Positions 25,953-34,280 of a DNA stretch of 64,000 bases are shown here, in pieces. Within the stretch, counting starts at the first letter, position 1; each line of letters starts with the position of its first letter. The notes under the pieces are model-generated. The model was not told the DNA's origin. It saw only the letters and a list, made by a program, of their open reading frames with translations, and searched no databases. Made by a program: the position numbers and the translations under genes. The stretch comes from Pygmaiobacter massiliensis (lineage in GTDB: Bacteria; Bacillota; Clostridia; Oscillospirales; Ruminococcaceae), in the NCBI RefSeq assembly GCF_900199435.1, contig NZ_OAML01000003.1, positions 372,001-436,000 on the forward strand, given 5' to 3'.

Positions 25953-27044
25953 TTGAAACGCTTTTTAAAAGTTACGGCATTGTTTTTGCTGCCGATTGCA
26001 CTGCTTTATCTGCTGTTTGGTATCGTCCTGCTCAACAGCCGTGAACTTGCACCGCTGGACGATGTGGTAGCCGCTGCCATGGACGGCAGCCTGCAACGTT
26101 ATGGCAGCGCTTACCATGAAAATATTCAGGCGTTCAAATACCGCACCGCGGTGCAAAAGCAGGCCAAGCTGCTGGTGCTCGGTACCAGCCGCAGCATGCA
26201 GCTGCGTGCTGCGTTTTTCAGTGAGCCGTCTTTTTTTAACGCAGGTGGCGGTGCGCGTGATATTTATGATTATGAACGCTTTTTGCGTGCAATGCCCGAG
26301 CAGTCTCGCCCTGACACGGTAGTGCTGGTGCTGGACCAGAATATGTTCAACGAAACCTGGTGTGCAGAGAATGCCACCCAGGAGTTGCAGCTTATGGATA
26401 TTCCGGTCAAAAAAGATGCGCTGCTGCGTGTGGGTGCAAGCTATGGCAACCGCAAGTTTTCGCTGCTGGATAATTTGCGCAGCAAGCCGGGCGTTTATGG
26501 CCTTGCAGCGGCAGGGCGTGGCAGCGGTTTTTCGGCAGACGGCAGCTACCATTATGGCGAGGTGGCGGAAAAATCGCTCGACGAGCCGGAAGCGCTTTTC
26601 GCTGATACGATGCGCGACATTGATTTTTCCCGTGCACGGTTTGCCTGGGGCGAGGCACCTTCTGAACGCGCGTTGGAGGCGACCCGCAGCCTGCTTGCTT
26701 TTTGCGAAGAAGCTGGTATCGACGTTGTAGGCATTCTGCCCCCGTTCGCTCCGTCTGTGGCACAAAAAATGGCAGATAGCGGTCATTACGGTTACCTTGC
26801 ACAGCTGCCGGATGCCCTTGAGGAACTATTTGCAGAATATGGAAAAAAGTGCTATAATTACGGCAGTGTAGAAGGCACTACCGCAGTACAATATTTGGAC
26901 GGATATCATGGCGGCGATGAAGTATATGCAACGCTGTTGCTTGACTTGGCGGCTCGCCCGTCTGCAATTTCCGGACAGATTAATACGGCAGAAATCCACA
27001 ACTTGTTGGAAACCCCGCACCCTAACCCGCGGGTGCTGCCGTAA
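25953..27044 (+). CDS. Secreted/anchored SGNH-like partner of the MBOAT protein
   Basis: A 363-residue protein with an N-terminal signal anchor (about 7-29) and an extracytoplasmic domain. It shows LVLGTSRSMQLR (GTS-type block I, putative nucleophile Ser), VVLVLDQNMFN, and a C-terminal YLDGYHGGDEVY reminiscent of the Asp-His pair of DltD/AlgJ-type acetyl-transfer proteins. By context it would complete acyl transfer on the outer face. The start is TTG at 25953, preceded by GAAAGGAGGGG. Weakly conserved; not confidently assigned to a named family. Confidence 0.75.
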   Translation: MKRFLKVTALFLLPIALLYLLFGIVLLNSRELAPLDDVVAAAMDGSLQRYGSAYHENIQAFKYRTAVQKQAKLLVLGTSRSMQLRAAFFSEPSFFNAGGGARDIYDYERFLRAMPEQSRPDTVVLVLDQNMFNETWCAENATQELQLMDIPVKKDALLRVGASYGNRKFSLLDNLRSKPGVYGLAAAGRGSGFSADGSYHYGEVAEKSLDEPEALFADTMRDIDFSRARFAWGEAPSERALEATRSLLAFCEEAGIDVVGILPPFAPSVAQKMADSGHYGYLAQLPDALEELFAEYGKKCYNYGSVEGTTAVQYLDGYHGGDEVYATLLLDLAARPSAISGQINTAEIHNLLETPHPNPRVLP

Positions 27045-27144
27045 TTACCTTAGCCGTTCTTTTGGCTTGCGTTGCTGCAAACCAAAAGCGTGAAAAGAGT
27101 ACTGTTGCAATTGTAATTTCAATGAGAAAGGGATGAGCCAAAGT

Positions 27145-27396
27145 ATGAAGGGAACTGGAATCACACGTCATCTTGATGATATGGGACGTATTGTGTTGCC
27201 CGTGGAGCTTCGTCGCCGCATGAACCTGGAAGAGGGAACCCCGCTGGAAATTTTTGCGCAGGGAGACCAGATTATACTACAAAAGCATACGGAGGCTTGT
27301 GTGTTTTGTGGCAACCGAAAAGAGCTTGCACCGTTCCGCGGTAAGTGGATTTGCAAAAATTGCCGGGAAGAAGTTGCAAGCGAGCCGGAGCAATAA
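27145..27396 (+). CDS. AbrB/SpoVT-type transition-state regulator with zinc ribbon
   Basis: An 83-residue DNA-binding protein. The swapped-hairpin AbrB domain reads MKGTGITRHLDDMGRIVLPVELRRRM (parts: GITRHLDDMGRIVLP, VELRRRM) and ends at QIILQKH. A C-terminal CVFCG...CKNC pair (about residues 53-75) should bind zinc. This AbrB-plus-ribbon form is common in Clostridia. The start at 27145 gives the canonical N-terminus; an ATG at 27133 directly abuts the ribosome site (AAAGGG) and is the alternative. It sits about 100 nt after the SGNH-like gene. Confidence 0.88.
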   Translation: MKGTGITRHLDDMGRIVLPVELRRRMNLEEGTPLEIFAQGDQIILQKHTEACVFCGNRKELAPFRGKWICKNCREEVASEPEQ

Positions 27397-27422
27397 GACA
27401 CTGCAAACCAAAGAGGCATAAA

Positions 27423-27457
27423 AAAAGAGTACCCGGCAACGGGTACTCTTTGGTTTT
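27423..27457. terminator. Bidirectional terminator
   Basis: AAAGAGTACCCG/CGGGTACTCTTT perfect stem with A-run before and T-rich tract after. It separates the converging abrB-like and XRE genes. Confidence 0.9.
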
Positions 27458-27468
27458 GAAGGCAAAGC

Positions 27469-28158
27469 TTATTCGCCGCTCATGCGGCTTTCGCTTACTT
27501 TAATAAGATTCAACAGGCTGGTGGCATAAAGCGGATAATCTGCCGAAAGCGCTTCGGTGGTCATGGCAAGCGATGATAAATCGCAATCCGTTTCGCCAAG
27601 CCCGACATCTTGCCCTGCAAGCAGTGCAGCAGCATTACTCTCTGCGCGGCATTGCTCTGCGAGTGCATAGCCAGCATAGACCTCTTTGGGGATGCTGAAC
27701 ATGCTGGAAGCGTTTTTGGGAGCTGCACCATACAAAGTGCGGAACATTTTATATACAGCAAGCATTAAATAGCTGCTTACTTCGCTGGTCAGCGCCTTAT
27801 TCTGGCAGCTGCCCAGTTTATCGAACAGAATGTTCAGCGAGTTGGAAATTAGCTTTTTATTTAAGGTGGGCAGCAGGCTGCCTTTGTAAATGCTGTCGCG
27901 GGTTGTTTCGGGGTTCGGGATATCCTCCACCTTGAGCGTCAGCCCGCTGCGGTCTGCACTGCGCCCCAGAAGATAATCACAGGAAACACCGTAAAAATCA
28001 GCTACCCGTACCACAAAATCCAGCCCGCATTCACGAATGCCTTTTTCATAATGAGAAAGCAACGCCTGCGAAACGCCAAGTTCGGCAGCGGCCTGCTTTT
28101 GGGTAATTCCTTTTTCTTTGCGTAAAAGCGTGATAATACGACTAAATTCCTGCGTCAT
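27469..28158 (-). CDS. XRE-family transcriptional regulator
   Basis: A 229-residue protein with an N-terminal HTH (residues about 6-60: ITLLRKEKGITQKQAAAELGVSQALLSHYEKG, given as KGITQKQAAAELGVSQALLS) ending in the usual YLLGRS. The remaining 160 residues are an alpha-helical domain of unknown function. AAGGAG precedes the ATG at 28158; the frame reaches 38 codons further upstream across its own leader. A perfect palindrome in the leader (28218-28238) may be its operator. Confidence 0.88.
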   Translation of the reverse strand: MTQEFSRIITLLRKEKGITQKQAAAELGVSQALLSHYEKGIRECGLDFVVRVADFYGVSCDYLLGRSADRSGLTLKVEDIPNPETTRDSIYKGSLLPTLNKKLISNSLNILFDKLGSCQNKALTSEVSSYLMLAVYKMFRTLYGAAPKNASSMFSIPKEVYAGYALAEQCRAESNAAALLAGQDVGLGETDCDLSSLAMTTEALSADYPLYATSLLNLIKVSESRMSGE

Positions 28159-28217
28159 TTCAGACTCCTTGCCCTTTTTGGTGTATTTTCTACACAGCGT
28201 ACCTGTCTTCGCTAAAA

Positions 28218-28238
28218 TACCGCTGGTATACAGCGGTA
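28218..28238. promoter_or_regulatory. Palindrome in the XRE gene leader, candidate operator
   Basis: TACCGCTG-GTATA-CAGCGGTA is a perfect 8-bp inverted repeat located between the promoter and the start of the XRE gene, in the position of an autoregulatory site. Confidence 0.55.
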
Positions 28239-28258
28239 CTTTTGAATACGTATTGTAA

Positions 28259-28287
28259 ATTATAAGCGACAAAAAGCGATTTGTAAA
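28259..28287 (-). promoter_or_regulatory. Promoter of the XRE gene
   Basis: Minus strand TTTACA (28287-28282), a 17-nt spacer and TATAAT (28264-28259). Confidence 0.75.
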
Positions 28288-28429
28288 TAATTAAATTGTC
28301 AAAATTCGACACTTATTTTTAGGCAAAGTTTTAAAATACTGAAAAGCAGAGACTTTTTTGTGATTTTTCGCCCCAATGGGGCCACAATGAAACGTGAACT
28401 CTGTACCGGACCAGAAAGGAATCAACCGA

Positions 28430-29071
28430 ATGAAAACATACAAACTGCATCTGATTCGCCACGGCCTTACCCGCGCCAACCTGGAGGGCATCTATGCCGG
28501 CAGCGGCACCGATTTGCCGCTTTGCCCGGAAGGCCGAGCCCAGCTGGAAGCGCTGCGCCGTGATTTTGAATATCCCAACGTACCGCTCGTCATTACTTCG
28601 CCGATGCTGCGCGCCCGCGAGACCGCCGATATTTTATATCCCGGCATCAAGCAGATTGGTATCGATGACCTACGCGAAATCAGCTTTGGTGAATTTGAAG
28701 GTAAAACCCCGGCAGAACTCGAGGGCAACCCGGATTTTCACGACTGGCTTGATCCCAGCAAGCAGGTTACCCCCCCGGGCGGCGAAAGCGGCAAGGAGTT
28801 TGCTGCACGCTGCAGCACCGCATTGCAGCGCCTTTGCGAGTTCGTAATTCGCAGCGATAACCGCGAAGTGGCGGTTGTTACACATGGCGGCCTGCTTATG
28901 ACAGCACTTGCCATGCACGCGGTGCCGGAGCGTGAGCCTCAGCTTTGGGCCTGCGACCCCGGCTGCGGTTTTACCATCATCACCAGTACCGCCAGCTATA
29001 TGCGGGACGGCATTGTGGAAGCGACCAATATTGTGCCGTACGGCTACGGCGAAACCTGCGCGCAGGAGTAA
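28430..29071 (+). CDS. Histidine phosphatase family protein (CobC/GpmB-like)
   Basis: A 213-residue cytoplasmic phosphatase. The phospho-acceptor motif LIRHGLTRANLEG (His near residue 9), TSPMLRARETAD and VVTHGGLL (second His) place it in branch 1 of the histidine phosphatase superfamily. The gene 109 nt downstream is a corrinoid adenosyltransferase, so alpha-ribazole phosphatase (CobC) is a reasonable but unproven role; general phosphoglycerate-mutase-like annotation is equally possible. The start has AAAGGA 8 nt upstream; the frame extends 12 codons further back. Confidence 0.85.
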   Translation: MKTYKLHLIRHGLTRANLEGIYAGSGTDLPLCPEGRAQLEALRRDFEYPNVPLVITSPMLRARETADILYPGIKQIGIDDLREISFGEFEGKTPAELEGNPDFHDWLDPSKQVTPPGGESGKEFAARCSTALQRLCEFVIRSDNREVAVVTHGGLLMTALAMHAVPEREPQLWACDPGCGFTIITSTASYMRDGIVEATNIVPYGYGETCAQE

Positions 29072-29180
29072 TTTCTGTTACGCAAAACGCAAAAATGTGA
29101 ATCTGTGGGATGAAAGTGCCTCAGTATTGCTTTCGGTAATGCTGAAATTCGCATCGTGGCCAAAAGGAAAGGGCAGTAAA

Positions 29181-29699
29181 ATGAAACAAGGATGTCTGCA
29201 TCTTTATTACGGCGATGGCAAGGGCAAAACGACAGCTGCCGTGGGGCTTTGTGTCCGTGCATGCGGCGCAGGGCTGCGCTGTGGCTTTTTGCAATTTCTG
29301 AAAGGCCGTCCCACTGCCGAGCGTGCGCCGCTTGAAACGCTGGGGGTATGGGTTTTGGCCCCCGCCACCGGCCCCCGCTTTTGGTTTGAAATGGACGAAG
29401 CCGAGAAACAGGTTTGCCGCAATGTATCCGCTGCGGCATTGCAGGAGGCAGCTGCGCGGATGGCCGACCTCGATTTGCTTGTGCTGGATGAGGTGTTGGA
29501 TGCCGAAGAGCTCGGCATTTTACCCGCTGGCCTGCTACAAGGGATTGTGCAGAAGCGACCCGAGGCGCTGGAGCTGGTGCTCACCGGGCACAGCTGCCCA
29601 GAACAGCTTGCTGCATCGGCAGACTATATAACCCGCTTTTTGGCAGAAAAGCACCCTTACGATAAGGGCCTAAATGCCCGCCGCGGCATTGAATATTGA
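29181..29699 (+). CDS. Cob(I)yrinic acid a,c-diamide adenosyltransferase (CobO/BtuR type)
   Basis: Makes adenosylcobalamin from cob(I)alamin and ATP. The 172-residue protein has the N-terminal P-loop YYGDGKGKTTAA, GLRCGFLQFLKG and the Walker B-like LLVLDEVLDAEELGIL, then LVLTGHSCPEQL and a C-terminal HPYDKGLNARRGIEY (read as HPYDKG and ARRGIEY), typical of the family. The ATG at 29181 follows AAAGGAAAGGG. With no other cobamide genes nearby it probably serves corrinoid salvage. Confidence 0.92.
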   Translation: MKQGCLHLYYGDGKGKTTAAVGLCVRACGAGLRCGFLQFLKGRPTAERAPLETLGVWVLAPATGPRFWFEMDEAEKQVCRNVSAAALQEAAARMADLDLLVLDEVLDAEELGILPAGLLQGIVQKRPEALELVLTGHSCPEQLAASADYITRFLAEKHPYDKGLNARRGIEY

Positions 29700-29741
29700 A
29701 TAATTGTATTTCACACGCGAACATTTGTAGGTGTTGTGGAA

Positions 29742-29769
29742 AAAGAAGCCCGTCCCTACGGGCTTTTTC
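29742..29769 (+). terminator. Terminator after the adenosyltransferase gene
   Basis: AAGCCCGT-CCCT-ACGGGCTT stem followed by TTTTC. Confidence 0.85.
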
Positions 29770-29932
29770 TGCATTTTTACCTCTGTTCACGGCGTGATAT
29801 TTTCTGTAAAATGTATCATACGGTCCACTAAAATAAACAAAGCCGTGGGCCATAAAAAATGCCGTAAAACACGGCGCGGTATCCGCGCTCCCAAGCGGAT
29901 GCACGAATGATATGAAAGGAAGGGAAATGACA

Positions 29933-31015
29933 ATGGCAAGAGTATACAACTTCAGCGCGGGTCCTTCTATGCTGCCCGAAAGTGTGCTGAAAACTGCCCA
30001 GAGCGAACTGTTGGATTATGCCGGCAGCGGACAGTCGGTAATGGAGATGAGCCATCGATCTAGTGTGTACGATGCCATCATCACCGAGACGCAGGCGGCG
30101 CTCCGCCGGGTGCTCGATATCCCTGAAAACTATAAAGTCGGCTTCTTCCAGGGCGGTGCTTCCACCCAGTTTGCAATGGTGCCGATGAACCTGATGACCA
30201 CCGGTGAGGCCGATTACCTCGTGACCGGCAACTTTTCGAAAAAAGCCGCAGAAGAAGCGGAAAAATTCGGCAAGGTAAACATCGTTGCTTCCAGCAAAGA
30301 TAAAAACTTCACCTATATTCCCGATGTCGATGCAATCGAATACAGCAAAAATGCAAGCTATATCCATATCTGCGAAAACAACACCATCTTCGGCACCCGC
30401 TTTACCAAGCTGCCGCAGGTAGAGGGCATCCCCCTCGTTGCCGATATGAGCAGCTGCATCCTTTCTCGCCCCACCGATGTGAGCAAATACGGCGCTATCT
30501 ATTTTGGCGTGCAGAAAAACGTTGCACCGGCTGGTATGGCAATTGCAATCATCCGCGAGGATTTGCTGGGCCATGCCGCAGCCAACGTGCCGACCATGCT
30601 GGACTACAAAACCATCATCGACAACGACAGCATGTATAATACTCCGCCTTGCTGGTGCATCTACATGACAGGCCTGGTGCTTAATTACATCGAAAAAGAA
30701 ATCGGCGGCCTTGCTAAGATGGAAGAGCTGAACAACGCAAAAGCAAAACTGCTCTACGACTATCTTGACGAAAGCGCCTTCTTCCAGAACCCGGTAGAAA
30801 AAGAGTTCCGCAGCATTATGAACGTTACCTTTACTTCTCCCGATGCAGACCTGGATAAACTGTTCTGCAAAGAGGCAGAAAAAGAAGGCTTCATCAACCT
30901 CAAAGGCCACCGTTTGGTGGGTGGTATGCGCGCCTCCATCTACAATGCAATGCCGCGCGAGGGCGTAGAACAGCTCGTCGCATTTATGAAAGAATTTGAA
31001 AGGAAGCATGGCTAA
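29933..31015 (+). CDS. serC: Phosphoserine aminotransferase
   Basis: PLP enzyme converting 3-phosphohydroxypyruvate to phosphoserine. The 360-residue protein begins RVYNFSAGPSMLPESVL and carries GFFQGGASTQFAMVP, the PLP-lysine region YFGVQKNVAPAG, and HRLVGGMRASIYNAMP near the C-terminus. Three ATGs are close together. 29933 is best placed relative to AAGGAAGGG (8 nt) and gives the canonical N-terminus; 29927 and 29912 are less likely. It forms an operon with serA, 2 nt downstream. Confidence 0.95.
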   Translation: MARVYNFSAGPSMLPESVLKTAQSELLDYAGSGQSVMEMSHRSSVYDAIITETQAALRRVLDIPENYKVGFFQGGASTQFAMVPMNLMTTGEADYLVTGNFSKKAAEEAEKFGKVNIVASSKDKNFTYIPDVDAIEYSKNASYIHICENNTIFGTRFTKLPQVEGIPLVADMSSCILSRPTDVSKYGAIYFGVQKNVAPAGMAIAIIREDLLGHAAANVPTMLDYKTIIDNDSMYNTPPCWCIYMTGLVLNYIEKEIGGLAKMEELNNAKAKLLYDYLDESAFFQNPVEKEFRSIMNVTFTSPDADLDKLFCKEAEKEGFINLKGHRLVGGMRASIYNAMPREGVEQLVAFMKEFERKHG

Positions 31016-31017
31016 CA

Positions 31018-32181
31018 ATGCAAGATATTCTTACACTTAACAGCATTTCTCAGAAAGGTCTTGCACGCCTTTCTACCAACGCGTTTAACATCGGCGACGA
31101 CGTAGAGGATCCCACTGGTATTCTCGTGCGCAGCGCTGAAATGAAAGAGATGGAGCTGCCCGAATCGCTTTGTGCAATTGCACGCGCCGGTGCCGGCACC
31201 AACAATATTCCGGTCGATGCCTGCAGCGAAAAAGGCATCGTGGTATTCAATACCCCCGGTGCAAACGCAAATGCAGTGCAGGAGCTGACCATCGCCGGAC
31301 TGATTCTGGCTGCCCGCAACATTGCGCCTGCCGTCCGCTGGATGGATACCCTCAAAGGAAAAGGCGAAGAAGTGCCGGCTTTGGTTGAAAAAGGCAAAAA
31401 GAAATTTGTAGGGCCGGAGCTTGCCGGCAAAAAACTCGGCGTCATCGGCCTGGGTGCCATTGGTGTTAAAGTGGCCAACACCGCAACCCATCTTGGCCTC
31501 GAAGTATATGGCTATGACCCGTATATCTCGGTCGATGCCGCTTGGAACCTCTCTCACGAAGTCCACCACTGTGTCAACTTGGGCGACCTTTATGCCCAGT
31601 GCGATTTCATCACCGTGCACGTGCCGGTTACCAAAGACACCCGTGGCCTCATCAATGCACAGGCCATCTCTCAGATGAAGCACGGTGTGCGTTTGCTGAA
31701 CTTTGCACGCGGCGAGCTGGTAGAAACCGGCGCGCTGATTAGCGCAGTGCGCAGCGGCAAGGTGGCGGGCTATGTCACCGATTTTGCCACCGATGCACTG
31801 ATCGGTGAGCCCGGCGTTGTCACACTGCCGCACCTCGGCGCTTCCACCCCCGAAAGCGAAGAGAACTGCGCAGTTATGGCAGCAGACCAGCTGCAGGATT
31901 ACCTGCTCAACGGCAACATCAAAAACAGCGTCAACTGGCCCGACGTGGAACTGCCCCGCGTTGGCGGCAGCCGCATTTGCGTGTTGCATAAAAATGTGCC
32001 CGGCATGCTCTCCGGCATCACCGGTGCCGCAAGCGATGCAGGTCTCAACATCGAAAACCTGGTCAACAAAAGCCGCGGCGGTTACGCTTACACAATGCTG
32101 GATGTTTCCGGCAATGTAGGCGGCGGTGTAGTGGCACGCCTAAAAGGCATGCCCGGCACCATTCGCGTGCGCATTATCTAG
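31018..32181 (+). CDS. serA: D-3-phosphoglycerate dehydrogenase
   Basis: First enzyme of serine synthesis. The 387-residue protein has a substrate-binding domain (ARAGAGTNNIPVDACSE), the NAD-binding Rossmann motif GVIGLGAIGVKVA, catalytic residues in NFARGELV and LPHLGASTPESEENC (read as LPHLGAST), and a C-terminal ACT-type segment (VPGMLSGITGAASDAGLNIE). It is the short ACT-containing form found in many Clostridia. RBS AAAGGAAG overlaps the end of serC, so the pair is translationally linked. Confidence 0.95.
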   Translation: MQDILTLNSISQKGLARLSTNAFNIGDDVEDPTGILVRSAEMKEMELPESLCAIARAGAGTNNIPVDACSEKGIVVFNTPGANANAVQELTIAGLILAARNIAPAVRWMDTLKGKGEEVPALVEKGKKKFVGPELAGKKLGVIGLGAIGVKVANTATHLGLEVYGYDPYISVDAAWNLSHEVHHCVNLGDLYAQCDFITVHVPVTKDTRGLINAQAISQMKHGVRLLNFARGELVETGALISAVRSGKVAGYVTDFATDALIGEPGVVTLPHLGASTPESEENCAVMAADQLQDYLLNGNIKNSVNWPDVELPRVGGSRICVLHKNVPGMLSGITGAASDAGLNIENLVNKSRGGYAYTMLDVSGNVGGGVVARLKGMPGTIRVRII

Positions 32182-32216
32182 AATTGCTTATCTAACGCTG
32201 TATTTACGGCAAAAAG

Positions 32217-32256
32217 AACTGCGGGACGCCTCTTGCTCGGCGTCCCGCAGTTTTTT
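32217..32256 (+). terminator. Terminator of serCA
   Basis: AACTGCGGGACGCC/GGCGTCCCGCAGTT perfect 14-bp stem, then TTTTTT. Confidence 0.95.
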
Positions 32257-32348
32257 GTATGCCTGTGTTTCAGAAGAATAGGAGGATTGGCCGGTTGATA
32301 GAAAATCGGCCAGAAAAGAGAAAAGAGGAGAAAATCAGCTATGCTGTG

Positions 32349-32370
32349 AAAATATGCCCATTAGGGGCAC
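32349..32370 (-). terminator. Weak terminator-like hairpin after the small glycine-zipper gene
   Basis: On the minus strand GTGCCCCTAATGGGCAT is followed by ATTTTC. The stem is short. Confidence 0.4.
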
Positions 32371-32388
32371 TGGGCTTTAAAAACGCGC

Positions 32389-32580
32389 TTAGTAGTGCAT
32401 ACGGCGCATTTCGTCAAACTGGTCCAGCGCCTTGCTTGCGGTTTTTTCAGCTTTTTTTACAAACTTTTTAATTTCGGTTTTGTTTTCGGAGGCAAGGTAT
32501 GCGCCTGCCATGCCGGCGGCGGCACCTGCAACAACGCCAAGAGCGGCGCCCTTTGCCATTGCTTCACTTTCGCGTTTCAT
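32389..32580 (-). CDS. Small glycine/alanine-rich membrane-associated protein
   Basis: A 63-residue protein. Residues about 8-31 (MAKGAALGVVAGAAAGMAGAYLA in part) form a Gly/Ala-zipper helix likely to insert in the membrane, and the C-terminal half is a charged amphipathic helix (EIKKFVKKAEKTASKALDQF). The pattern is like YtxH-type or similar small stress-related proteins, but no family is assigned. AAAGGAAG precedes the ATG at a good distance, which supports a real gene. Confidence 0.7.
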   Translation of the reverse strand: MKRESEAMAKGAALGVVAGAAAGMAGAYLASENKTEIKKFVKKAEKTASKALDQFDEMRRMHY

Positions 32581-32772
32581 CTTGTTTTCTTCCTTTCTTT
32601 GCAGCTAAGGCCTGCTATACAGCAGAAAAGCCATTGCTGTCCATTTGTGGATTATATTGTCACATCAGCAGCTTTTCTGTCGGCTGCTTCACCGTTAGCA
32701 TACCCGCTGCTTTGCGTTTTATGAATTTTTCACTCAGCAATCCCGCGAGTCGGCCGCTGTACAAAAAAACAA

Positions 32773-32801
32773 TTTATTTTTCTGCTAAAGTGCGCTATAA
32801 T
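32773..32801 (+). promoter_or_regulatory. Promoter of the pyridoxamine kinase gene
   Basis: TATAAT (32796-32801) with a weak -35 TTTATT (32773-32778) at 17 nt. Confidence 0.55.
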
Positions 32802-32857
32802 ATAGTAATATTGCAGGTCATTTTGACCAAAAATGCACCAGAGGGAGGGCGGCTGCT

Positions 32858-33691
32858 GTGAAGCGAGCGCTTTGTATCCATGATTTGCCCACGGTAGGCC
32901 GTGCAAGCCTTGCGGTCATCCTGCCGGTGCTTTCCGCAGCGGGTGTACAATGCTGCGCGTTGCCAACGGCAGTACTTTCCAGCCACTTTGGTGGCTTTGC
33001 ACCTGTACAAGTGCAGCAGATGAGCGACCAGATGGCCCGTAGCTTTGCTGCCTATGAAAAACAAAAAATTTGCTTTGATGCGATTTCTACCGGTTACCTG
33101 ACTGGCCCCGAACAGGCGGCACTGGTTTGCAGCGCGCTGGAAAAACACACTGCAGAACTGATTGTGGTAGACCCTGTCATGGCCGACCACGGTAAGTTTT
33201 ACCACGGCTTTGATGCCGGCATGGTCGCAGCACTTTCCGCACTTTGCCAAAAGGCAGATGTAATTACCCCAAACCCCACCGAAACCGCGCTGCTGCTCGG
33301 GCAAGACCCGCTGACGGCGTGCTGGAACGAGCAGCTTTTGGAAAGCAGATGCCGGCAACTGGCGGAAACCTTCGGGTGTGATGTGGTACTGACCGGTTGC
33401 CGCCTGGCCGAAGACCATGTGGTTTGCGGCGGTTTTGACCGAAAAGCAAACAATTTTTTTATGCTGGAATGTGACTATGTGAACGCGCAATACCCCGGCA
33501 CCGGAGATTTGTTTACCGCAGTGCTCACGGGCGCACTGCTGCGGGGCAAAACCCTGAAAGCCGCCGCAAATGCAGCACTTTGCTTTACGCAGCGCGTCGT
33601 ACATACGACGTTTGCCGCCGGCTGTGAGCCGCGCTTTGGGGTAGAGTTTGAACCCCTTCTTGGGACATTGGAGGATTTGCTATGCCATTAA
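32858..33691 (+). CDS. pdxY: Pyridoxamine/pyridoxal kinase
   Basis: Salvage of vitamin B6 by phosphorylating pyridoxal or pyridoxamine. The 277-residue ribokinase-fold protein shows CIHDLPTVGRASLAVILP at the N-terminus, LPTAVLSSHFGGF, VVDPVMADHGKFY, DVITPNPTETALLLG, and the anion-hole/catalytic motif YPGTGDLFTAVLTG near 215. Start is GTG after GAGGGAGGG. The last 10 nt overlap trmL. Confidence 0.93.
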   Translation: MKRALCIHDLPTVGRASLAVILPVLSAAGVQCCALPTAVLSSHFGGFAPVQVQQMSDQMARSFAAYEKQKICFDAISTGYLTGPEQAALVCSALEKHTAELIVVDPVMADHGKFYHGFDAGMVAALSALCQKADVITPNPTETALLLGQDPLTACWNEQLLESRCRQLAETFGCDVVLTGCRLAEDHVVCGGFDRKANNFFMLECDYVNAQYPGTGDLFTAVLTGALLRGKTLKAAANAALCFTQRVVHTTFAAGCEPRFGVEFEPLLGTLEDLLCH

Positions 33692-34194
33692 ATATTGTGC
33701 TGGTAGAGCCGCGCATTCCACAGAATACCGGCAATATTTCTCGCACCTGTGCTGCCACCGGCGCACGGCTGCATTTGGTAGGGCCAATGGGCTTTACCAT
33801 CACCGACCGCCAGCTGAAACGTGCCGGGCTCGACTACTGGCACCTGTTGGACATCACCTATTATGACGGGCTCGATGACTTTTTTGCCAAAAACGAAGGC
33901 CCGTTTTTCTATTTTACCACTAAGGGGCAGCACCGTTACTGTGATGTGAAATACCCCGAAAATGCTTACCTGGTATTTGGACGCGAAGATGCAGGATTGC
34001 CCGAGGAGTTGCTGTTTGAGCACCCGGGCAGTGCATTGCGCCTGCCGATGATTTCCGGCGCACGCAGCCTCAACCTCTCAAACACCGTCGCGATTGCAGT
34101 GTACGAAGCACTGCGTCAGCGCGATTTTACCGGCCTGCAAGAAATTGGCGCGCTAACCCGTTATGACTGGAGCGACGCCCCGCTAGACCTCTAA
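33682..34194 (+). CDS. trmL: tRNA (cytidine/uridine-34-2'-O)-methyltransferase
   Basis: SPOUT-class methyltransferase modifying the wobble base of leucine tRNAs. The 170-residue protein has the TrmL hallmarks: NIVLVEPRIPQNTGNISRTCAATG at the N-terminus (LVEPRIPQNTGNI, RTCAATG), LVFGREDAGLPEELL and the knot LPMISGARSLNLSNTVAIAVYE (SGARSLNLSNTVAIA). Overlaps the kinase gene by 10 nt. Confidence 0.95.
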   Translation: MPLNIVLVEPRIPQNTGNISRTCAATGARLHLVGPMGFTITDRQLKRAGLDYWHLLDITYYDGLDDFFAKNEGPFFYFTTKGQHRYCDVKYPENAYLVFGREDAGLPEELLFEHPGSALRLPMISGARSLNLSNTVAIAVYEALRQRDFTGLQEIGALTRYDWSDAPLDL

Positions 34195-34280
34195 ACGAAA
34201 CGATAAGATAACCAGTTTGCAGCCCGGCTGCAGCGGTGCTGAGCAAATTGCCGCGGCACCGGAAAGGAAGGATTGAACGA

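Noticed and set aside
28218-28238. Palindrome considered as a terminator
   Set aside because: No T-run follows on either strand, and it lies between a promoter and its gene, so an operator is more likely.
28908-29180. N-terminal extension of the corrinoid adenosyltransferase
   Set aside because: The longer frame overlaps the phosphatase gene out of frame. The P-loop start at 29181 has a proper ribosome site and the family's usual length.
29828-31018. 396-codon minus-strand frame opposite serC
   Set aside because: Antisense shadow of serC; no ribosome site.
32259-32471. 70-codon plus-strand frame after serA
   Set aside because: Overlaps the minus-strand glycine-zipper gene and its terminator; no matching ribosome site or protein pattern.
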